A stretch of 7,311 bases of DNA from Actinomycetota bacterium (lineage in GTDB: Bacteria; Actinomycetota; Actinomycetes; Mycobacteriales; Micromonosporaceae). This document shows positions 1 to 7,311 of the stretch, piece by piece (position 1 is the first letter of the stretch; the number at the start of each line of letters is the position of its first letter). Location of the stretch: the NCBI GenBank assembly GCA_005885115.1, contig VAXX01000266.1, forward strand, positions 1-7,311. Direction: 5' to 3'. Position numbers and translations under genes: made by a program. The notes under the pieces are model-generated. The model was not told the origin of the DNA and made no database searches. It worked only from the letters and a program-made list of their open reading frames with translations.

Positions 1-4
1 ACGC

Positions 5-1006
5 ATGGGTGCGCGGGTGGCGGTCGCCGGGGCCAGCGGGTACGCCGGGGGAGAGGTACTGCGCCTGCTCGCCGGACACCCGGACCTGGAGATCGTCGCG
101 GCAACCGGGCACACCCAGGCCGGGGAGCCGGTGTCGTCCGTACACCCGCACCTGCGGCTGGACCTCACGCTCGCCGCGACGGGACCGCAGGCCCTGGCCG
201 ACGCGGACCTGGTGTTCCTCGCCCTGCCGCACGGTGAGTCGGCGGCGCTGGCCGCGCAACTGCCCGCCAGCGTGAAGGTCGTCGATCTCGGGGCCGACCA
301 CCGGCTGCGCGGCGCCGCCGCGTGGGCCGACTACTACGGCGGCCCGCACGCGGGCGCGTGGACGTACGGCCTGCCCGAACTGCCCGGGCAGCGGGACCGG
401 ATCACCGCCGCCGACCGGGTGGCCAACACCGGCTGCTACGCGGTCGCCACGATCCTCGCGCTCGCGCCGCTGATCGCGGCCGGGCTGGCCGATCCGTCCG
501 ACGTCGTGGTGGTGGCCGCGTCGGGGACCTCGGGCGCCGGGCGCACCCTCAAGCCGCACCTGCTCGCCAGCGAGGCCATGGGTTCGTTGACCCCGTACAA
601 GGCCGGTGCGCACCAGCACGTACCCGAGATCAAGCAGGCGACGGGCGCGGCCTCGCTGTCGCTGACGCCGGTCCTGGCCCCGATGCCGCGCGGCATTCTC
701 GCCACGGTGACCGTACGCCCGGCCCGGACGGTGACGCTCGCCGATGTCCGTGAGGTCCTGTCCTACCCAGGTGAGCCGTTCGTGCACCTGCTGCCCGAGG
801 GCGCCTGGCCGTCCACCGCCGCGACGCTGGGCGCCAACGCGGCGCTGCTCCAGGCGACCATCGACCGGGACAGCGGCCGGATCATCGTGGTCAGCGCGAT
901 CGACAACCTCGGCAAGGGCGCGGCCGGCCAGGCCGTGCAGTGCGCCAACCTGATGCTCGGCCTGCCCGAAACCGCCGGCCTGACCGCGAACGGGGTCGCG
1001 CCGTGA
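5..1006 (+). CDS. argC: N-acetyl-gamma-glutamyl-phosphate reductase ArgC
   Basis: ArgC is the cytoplasmic NADPH-dependent reductase that turns N-acetylglutamyl phosphate (the ArgB product) into N-acetylglutamate semialdehyde, the substrate of ArgD. The 333-residue protein has the usual family length. Residues 9-16 (GASGYAGG) form the glycine-rich nucleotide-binding turn straight after the first beta strand. NTGCYA at 141-146 contains the catalytic cysteine, Cys144. GAHQHVPEI at 201-209 carries the conserved histidine region of the active site. Near the C-terminus, DNLGKGAAGQAVQ is the typical closing family motif. The ATG at 5 puts the Rossmann strand at residues 4-8, as in other actinobacterial ArgC proteins, so the start looks right, but only four bases precede it and its ribosome-binding site cannot be seen. 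It is the first gene of the arg cluster; the promoter and ArgR operator should lie just upstream of the window. No odd features. Confidence 0.97.
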   Translation: MGARVAVAGASGYAGGEVLRLLAGHPDLEIVAATGHTQAGEPVSSVHPHLRLDLTLAATGPQALADADLVFLALPHGESAALAAQLPASVKVVDLGADHRLRGAAAWADYYGGPHAGAWTYGLPELPGQRDRITAADRVANTGCYAVATILALAPLIAAGLADPSDVVVVAASGTSGAGRTLKPHLLASEAMGSLTPYKAGAHQHVPEIKQATGAASLSLTPVLAPMPRGILATVTVRPARTVTLADVREVLSYPGEPFVHLLPEGAWPSTAATLGANAALLQATIDRDSGRIIVVSAIDNLGKGAAGQAVQCANLMLGLPETAGLTANGVAP

Positions 1007-1028
1007 CCGCCGACGTGTTTTCTTCCGC

Positions 1029-1033
1029 GGAGG
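1029..1033 (+). promoter_or_regulatory. Ribosome-binding site of argJ
   Basis: GGAGG lies seven bases before the ATG at 1041, in the 34-bp gap between argC and argJ. It is the only strong Shine-Dalgarno match at a gene start in the window and it fixes the argJ start. The later arg genes start inside 4-base overlaps with weak or no Shine-Dalgarno matches, so they probably rely on translational coupling. Confidence 0.8.
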
Positions 1034-1040
1034 CGGCATC

Positions 1041-2192
1041 ATGACCGTCACATCTGCGTTGGGATTCCGGGCGGCCGGCGTCGCGGCCGGGCTGAAGTCC
1101 AAGGGCGGCAAGGATGTCGCGCTCGTCGTCAACGACGGTCCGGCGGCCGCCGCGGCCGGCGTGTTCACCGGCAACCGGGTCAAGGCCGCGCCGGTGTTGT
1201 GGAGCGAGCAGGTCCTGCGCGGCGGGCGGGTCCGGGCCGTCGTCCTCAACTCCGGCGGCGCCAACGCGTGCACCGGACCGGGCGGCTTCCAGGACACCCA
1301 TGCCACCGCCGAGAAGGTCGCGTCGCTGCTGGGGATCGGGGCCGGCGAGGTGGCCGTCTGCTCGACCGGGCTGATCGGGGTACGGCTGCCGATGGATCCG
1401 CTGCTCGCGGCCGTCGGCGCCGCGGTCGGGGCGCTGTCCGTGGACGGGGGAGACGACGCGGCGCAGGCCATCATGACCACCGACACCCGACCCAAGACCG
1501 TTGTGGTACCAGGGGATGGCTGGTCGGTCGGCGGGATGGCCAAGGGCGCCGGGATGCTGGCGCCGGGGCTGGCCACCATGCTCGTGGTACTGACCACCGA
1601 CGCGGTCGCCGAACCGTCCACATTGGACAGTGTGCTGCGCGCCGCCACCCGGGTCACCTTCGACCGGCTGGACTCCGACGGCTGCATGTCCACCAACGAC
1701 ACGGTGCTGCTGCTGGCCTCGGGTGCGTCCGGCGTCGCGCCATCGGCGCAGACCTTGACCGGGGCGGTCACCGCCGCCTGTCGGGACCTGGTGCTGCAAC
1801 TGCGCTCCGACGCCGAGGGCGCGACCAAGGACGTGGCCATCGAGGTGACCGGCGCGGCGAGCGAGGACGACGCGGTGACCGTCGGGCGCAGCATCGCCCG
1901 CAACAACCTGGTCAAGACCGCGCTGTTCGGCAACGACCCCAACTGGGGCCGCATCCTCGCGGCCGTCGGGACGACCGACGCGACGTTCGCGCCGGACACG
2001 CTCGACGTGGCGGTCAACGGCGTGTGGGTGTGCAAGGGCGGGGCCGCGGCCGAGGACCGCAGCGCGGTGGACCTGGCCGGGCGGGCCGTGACCATCACGG
2101 TGGACCTGCACGCCGGTACGCATACGGCGACGATCTGGACCAACGACCTGTCCCACGGGTACGTCCACGAGAACTCGGCGTACTCGACATGA
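1041..2192 (+). CDS. argJ: Glutamate N-acetyltransferase / amino-acid acetyltransferase ArgJ
   Basis: ArgJ transfers the acetyl group from N-acetylornithine to glutamate, releasing ornithine and regenerating N-acetylglutamate (the acetyl-recycling route). Some ArgJ proteins are bifunctional and also use acetyl-CoA; sequence alone does not settle which type this is. The 383-residue protein is full length. KGAGMLAP at 168-175 followed by ATML at 178-181 is the self-cleavage site: Thr179 is expected to become the N-terminal nucleophile of the beta chain when the precursor cuts itself. Other family motifs are [10 protein letters not shown] at 70-79, NDPNWGRI in the C-terminal half, and the closing HENSAYST. 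The start is supported by GGAGG seven bases upstream and by the usual N-terminus ([13 protein letters not shown] at residues 8-20). Its stop codon overlaps the argB start in ATGA at 2189-2192, implying co-translation. All expected motifs are present. Confidence 0.97.
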   Translation: MTVTSALGFRAAGVAAGLKSKGGKDVALVVNDGPAAAAAGVFTGNRVKAAPVLWSEQVLRGGRVRAVVLNSGGANACTGPGGFQDTHATAEKVASLLGIGAGEVAVCSTGLIGVRLPMDPLLAAVGAAVGALSVDGGDDAAQAIMTTDTRPKTVVVPGDGWSVGGMAKGAGMLAPGLATMLVVLTTDAVAEPSTLDSVLRAATRVTFDRLDSDGCMSTNDTVLLLASGASGVAPSAQTLTGAVTAACRDLVLQLRSDAEGATKDVAIEVTGAASEDDAVTVGRSIARNNLVKTALFGNDPNWGRILAAVGTTDATFAPDTLDVAVNGVWVCKGGAAAEDRSAVDLAGRAVTITVDLHAGTHTATIWTNDLSHGYVHENSAYST

Positions 2193-3066
2193 GCGCTGAC
2201 CTCCTCGCCGCACAAGGGAAAGCGGCCACGCTCATCGAGGCGCTGCCGTGGCTGGCCCGGCTGCACGGCGCGACGGTCGTGGTCAAGTACGGCGGCAACG
2301 CGATGACCTCGCCGGAGCTGCGCCAGGCGTTCGCGGCCGACATGGTGTTCCTGCGGTACGCCGGGCTCAAACCCGTGGTGGTACACGGTGGCGGGCCGCA
2401 GATCTCGGCGATGCTCGGCCGGCTCGGCATCGCCTCGGAGTTCCGGGGCGGGCTACGGGTCACCACGCCCGAGGCGATGGACGTGGTACGGATGGTCCTC
2501 GTCGGGCAGGTCGGTCGGGAACTGGTCAACCTCGTCAACGGGTACGGGCCGTTCGCGGTCGGACTGTCCGGTGAGGACGGTGGGCTGTTCACCGCGGTAC
2601 GCCGACCGGCCTATGTGGACGGTCAGCCGGTCGACGTGGGACTCGTCGGGGACGTCGCGTCGGTGAACGTGTCGGCGGTCACCGACCTGATCGCGGCCGG
2701 CCGGATCCCGGTCGTGTCAACGGTCGCGCCCGACGCCGACGGCGTACTGCACAACCTCAACGCCGATACGGCGGCGGCGGCGCTGGCGATCGCGCTGGAC
2801 GCCCGCAAGCTGGTCGTCCTCACCGACGTCGCCGGGCTCTACACCCGCTGGCCGGACGAGTCCAGCCTGGTGTCCCAGATCAGCACCGACGAGCTGGCGA
2901 CGCTGCTGCCCAGCCTGGAGGCCGGGATGGTGCCGAAGATGGAGGCGTGCCTACGTGCGGTCCAGGGCGGGGTACCTGGTGCCCACGTCGTCGACGGCCG
3001 GGTCCCCCACTCGATCCTGCTGGAAGTCTTCACGTCTGAAGGGTTCGGAACCATGGTGGTGCCGTC

Positions 3067-3070
<4 letters not shown>
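2189..3070 (+). CDS. argB: Acetylglutamate kinase ArgB
   Basis: ArgB phosphorylates N-acetylglutamate with ATP, usually the feedback-controlled step of the acetyl-cycle pathway. The 293-residue protein belongs to the amino-acid kinase family. KYGGNAM at 33-39 includes the phosphate-binding Lys33. HGGGPQI at 66-72 is the glycine-rich loop. [12 protein letters not shown] at 189-200 and [13 protein letters not shown] at 246-258, with Lys250, complete the ATP and substrate sites. About 25 residues precede the first core strand, matching the N-terminal helix of hexameric, arginine-inhibited enzymes, and [10 protein letters not shown] at 281-290 fits the C-terminal part of that regulatory site; arginine inhibition is therefore inferred, not shown. 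The same frame stays open far upstream inside argJ, but that extension is arginine-rich out-of-frame sequence. The ATG at 2189, overlapping the argJ stop, gives the normal protein. The stop overlaps the argD start at 3067-3070. Confidence 0.97.
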
Positions 3071-4235
<1,165 letters not shown>

Positions 4236-4239
<4 letters not shown>

Positions 4240-4658
4240 CCGCACCACTGACCAAGGCCGGCCGGCACGCGCGCATCGTCGCGCTGATCCGGGACCGGGC
4301 CGTGCACTCGCAGATCGAGCTGGCCGAACTGTTGGCCGCCGACGGGATACACACGACCCAGGCGACGCTGTCCCGGGACCTGGACGAGCTGGGCGCGGTC
4401 AAGGTACGGGGCACCGACGGGGGGCCGGCGGTCTACGTCGTACCCCCGGAAGGAGCGGGACCACTGCGCCCGGCCGAGCAGGCCCCGGCGCGGCTGGTCC
4501 GCCTCCTGCGCGAACTGCTCACCGGCGCGGACGCCAGCGGCAACCTGGTCATCCTGCGCACCCCACCGGGCGCGGCGCAGTTCCTCGCCAGCGCGCTGGA
4601 CCGCTCGGGCCTGCCCGAGGTCGTCGGCACGATCGCCGGCGACGACACCATCCTCGTA
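4236..4658 (+). CDS. argR: Arginine repressor ArgR, 3' end missing
   Basis: ArgR is the hexameric arginine-sensing regulator that binds ARG boxes and represses the arg genes. Recognisable ArgR spans 141 residues. A winged helix-turn-helix lies at about 10-60, with SQIELAELL at 25-33 and the recognition segment [17 protein letters not shown] at 41-57. After a linker comes the arginine-binding oligomerisation domain, with [14 protein letters not shown] at 109-122 and GTIAGDDTI at 131-139; the paired aspartates contact arginine. The GTG start is in a GTGA overlap with the argD stop, with a weak GGGA at 4226-4229. ArgR proteins normally continue some 20-25 residues past this point to a final helix and stop. 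Here similarity ends at Val141 (4656-4658) and the frame runs on through out-of-frame argG sequence to 5795. As written, the repressor would lack its last helix and carry a long foreign tail. Either the sequence has a deletion error or argR is broken. Confidence 0.88.
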
Positions 4659-4659
4659 C

Positions 4660-5795
<1,136 letters not shown>

Positions 5796-5805
5796 CGTGG
5801 TCGGA

Positions 5806-7245
5806 GTGAACGATCAGTCGTTGACCGAAGGTTCGACCCGGCTCTGGGGTGGGCGGTTCCGGGGCGGGCCCGCCGAGGCGCTGGCCCGGCTGTCGGTGTC
5901 CGTCCACTTCGACTGGCGGTTGGCCCCGTACGACCTGGCCGGCTCCCGGGCACACGCCCGCGTACTGGCCGGGGCCGGCCTGCTCAGCTCCGACGAGCTG
6001 GGCCGGATGCTCGCCGCGCTGGACGATCTGGAGGCGGCCTGCGCGTCGGGTGAGTTCCGGCCGACCGTGGAGGACGAGGACGTACACACCGCGCTGGAGC
6101 GGGGGTTGCTGGAGCGGCTCGGCGCGCTGGGTGGGAAACTGCGCGCCGGCCGGTCCCGCAACGACCAGGTCGCCACCGACCTGCGCCTGTACCTGCGCGA
6201 CCAGGCCCGGGGCGTCGCCACCCGGCTGGTGGAGCTGGCCGACGCGCTGGTCGAGCAGGCGCAGCGGCACGTGGACACCCCCGCGCCGGGCATGACCCAC
6301 CTCCAGCACGCCCAGCCGGTCGCCTTCGGGCACTGGCTGCTCGCCCACGTCCAGGCCCTGCTGCGGGACCTGGACCGGCTGCGGGACTGGGACGCCCGGG
6401 CCGCGGTGTCCCCGCTCGGCTCCGGTGCGCTGGCCGGCTCGTCCCTGCCGCTGGACCCGGTACAGGTGGCCCGCGAGCTGGGCTTCGACTCGGCCGCGCC
6501 GAACTCGATCGACGCGGTCTCCGACCGGGACTTCGTCGCCGAGTTCCTGTTCGTGGCGGCGCTGGTCGGGGTACACGTGTCCCGGCTGGGCGAGGAGATC
6601 GTGCTGTGGACCTCGCAGGAGTTCGGCTGGGTGGAGCTGGACGACGCGTTCGCCACCGGTTCCTCGATCATGCCGCAGAAGAAGAACCCGGACGTCGCCG
6701 AGCTGGCCCGGGGCAAGAGCGGCCGGCTGATCGGCGACCTCACCGCGGTGCTGACCATGCTCAAGGGCCTGCCGCTGGCGTACGACCGGGACATGCAGGA
6801 GGACAAGGAGCCGGCCTTCGACGCGGTGGACACGCTGCAACTCGTGCTGCCGGCGCTGGCCGGGATGATCTCCACCATGACGGTACGGGTGGACCGGCTG
6901 GCCGCGACCGCGCCCCTCGGGTACACCCTGGCGACCGAGGTCGCCGACTGGCTGGTCCGGCGCGGGGTGCCCTTCCGGAACGCGCACGAGATCACCGGGC
7001 AGCTCGTCGCGCTGTGCGCGGCCCGGGAGTGTGCGCTGGACGACGTGTCCGACGACGAACTGGCCTCGGTATCGGCGCACCTGACCCCGGAGGTCCGCTC
7101 GGTGCTCTCGGTCGCGGGGGCGCTCGCCGCCCGGCGTACCCCCGGGTCCACCGGCCCCGGTCCGGTCGGTGACCAGCTCACCGTCGTCGAGGACCGGCTG
7201 GACGCCTGGCGGGAGTGGGCGCTACAGCGGGTGGTACCGCGCTGA
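5806..7245 (+). CDS. argH: Argininosuccinate lyase ArgH
   Basis: ArgH splits argininosuccinate into arginine and fumarate, the last step of the pathway, as a cytoplasmic tetramer of the fumarase/aspartase superfamily. With the GTG at 5806 the protein has 479 residues, normal for the family. TRLWGGRF at 11-18 is the usual N-terminal motif. [15 protein letters not shown] at 111-125 binds substrate and THLQHAQP at 164-171 holds the active-site histidine region. [11 protein letters not shown] at 285-295 is the superfamily signature, with the catalytic serine in its GSS loop. DKEPAFDA at 333-340 is also conserved. The start is the least certain part: an in-frame GTG at 5797, one base after the argG stop, would add three residues, and neither GTG has a well-placed Shine-Dalgarno. 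The open frame reaches back to 5689 inside argG, but that part has no ArgH similarity. The gene is intact, unlike its neighbours argR and argG. Confidence 0.96.
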   Translation: MNDQSLTEGSTRLWGGRFRGGPAEALARLSVSVHFDWRLAPYDLAGSRAHARVLAGAGLLSSDELGRMLAALDDLEAACASGEFRPTVEDEDVHTALERGLLERLGALGGKLRAGRSRNDQVATDLRLYLRDQARGVATRLVELADALVEQAQRHVDTPAPGMTHLQHAQPVAFGHWLLAHVQALLRDLDRLRDWDARAAVSPLGSGALAGSSLPLDPVQVARELGFDSAAPNSIDAVSDRDFVAEFLFVAALVGVHVSRLGEEIVLWTSQEFGWVELDDAFATGSSIMPQKKNPDVAELARGKSGRLIGDLTAVLTMLKGLPLAYDRDMQEDKEPAFDAVDTLQLVLPALAGMISTMTVRVDRLAATAPLGYTLATEVADWLVRRGVPFRNAHEITGQLVALCAARECALDDVSDDELASVSAHLTPEVRSVLSVAGALAARRTPGSTGPGPVGDQLTVVEDRLDAWREWALQRVVPR

Positions 7246-7311
7246 GCCTCGCCGAGTTGCTGGAAGGCCCGGTCGAACCGGCGGCCCGGGGGTTGCTGGG
7301 CGCGCTGCTGA
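7215..7311 (+). CDS. Probable DNA-3-methyladenine glycosylase, N-terminal fragment cut by the window end
   Basis: About 32 codons of an open frame are visible, reading [20 protein letters not shown] from 7248 on. This resembles the N-terminus of the AAG/MPG family of DNA-3-methyladenine glycosylases, which remove alkylated purines in base-excision repair; there a short acidic lead is followed by PVxxAxxLLGxxL. Context supports the call, because in mycobacteria and other actinobacteria this gene commonly follows argH and precedes tyrS. The start is uncertain. The GTG at 7215 is inside the end of argH in another frame and gives a short leader ([10 protein letters not shown]) before the conserved part; TTG 7257 is a weaker choice, and CTG 7242 would need a rare start codon. 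No catalytic residues lie in the visible part, so the identification rests on a short similarity plus gene order. Confidence 0.55.
   Translation, partial: MGATAGGTALSLAELLEGPVEPAARGLLGALL

Noticed and set aside
1007..1040. Possible promoter or ARG box in the argC-argJ gap
   Set aside because: Only 34 bp with a Shine-Dalgarno and no recognisable -10/-35 or palindromic operator; read-through from argC is the simpler view.
1199..2188. Upstream in-frame extension of argB giving a 623-residue protein
   Set aside because: The added part is argJ read out of frame, Arg/Gly-rich with no domain; ATG 2189 in the ATGA overlap gives the normal ArgB N-terminus.
891..2213. 440-codon open frame on the minus strand opposite argC/argJ
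   Set aside because: It mirrors argJ in a high-GC sequence where reverse-frame stops are rare; the product is Arg/Gly/His-rich with no recognisable motif, while argJ on the + strand has every family motif.

Overview
The window is a stretch of high-GC actinobacterial chromosome, read entirely on the + strand. It is the arginine biosynthesis cluster in the order argC-argJ-argB-argD-argR-argG-argH, followed by the first codons of a probable 3-methyladenine DNA glycosylase gene. Several features suggest a Micromonosporaceae-type actinomycete: strong G/C preference at third codon positions, GTG starts, 4-base stop/start overlaps, protein sequences typical of Actinobacteria, and unusually frequent GTAC words. 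The family-level placement is an inference.

Layout. argC (5-1006) begins four bases into the window, so the promoter and any ARG box lie outside it. A 34-bp gap with a clear ribosome-binding site leads to argJ (1041-2192). argJ, argB (2189-3070), argD (3067-4239) and argR (from 4236) are joined by successive 4-base overlaps and look translationally coupled. argG follows, then argH (about 5806-7245). The glycosylase frame overlaps the end of argH and runs off the window. There is no non-coding stretch longer than 34 bp and I see no RNA genes, mobile elements or CRISPR. The clusters of Mycobacterium and Corynebacterium carry argF between argD and argR. Here argF is absent and argD overlaps argR directly, as in the Streptomyces-type argCJBDRGH order.

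Together ArgJ, ArgB, ArgC and ArgD convert glutamate to ornithine through N-acetylated intermediates, with ArgJ recycling the acetyl group. Ornithine carbamoyltransferase (ArgF) must come from elsewhere. ArgG and ArgH convert citrulline to arginine. ArgR is the arginine-responsive repressor expected to control the set.

The most notable thing is damage in argR/argG, not a new system. Near 4656-4660 the ArgR reading frame (normal through residue 141) joins directly to ArgG lacking its start codon, in another frame. The ArgR C-terminal end, the intergenic region and the argG start are missing. A second joint at 5305-5315 loses about 20 ArgG residues and shifts the frame back. Because no stop codons intervene, frame 4236-5795 reads as a spurious 519-residue ArgR/ArgG chimera. 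Two small deletions in adjacent genes, each at a short repeated word, suggest collapsed assembly gaps more than natural mutation, but the sequence alone cannot decide. I found no evidence of a previously undescribed system.
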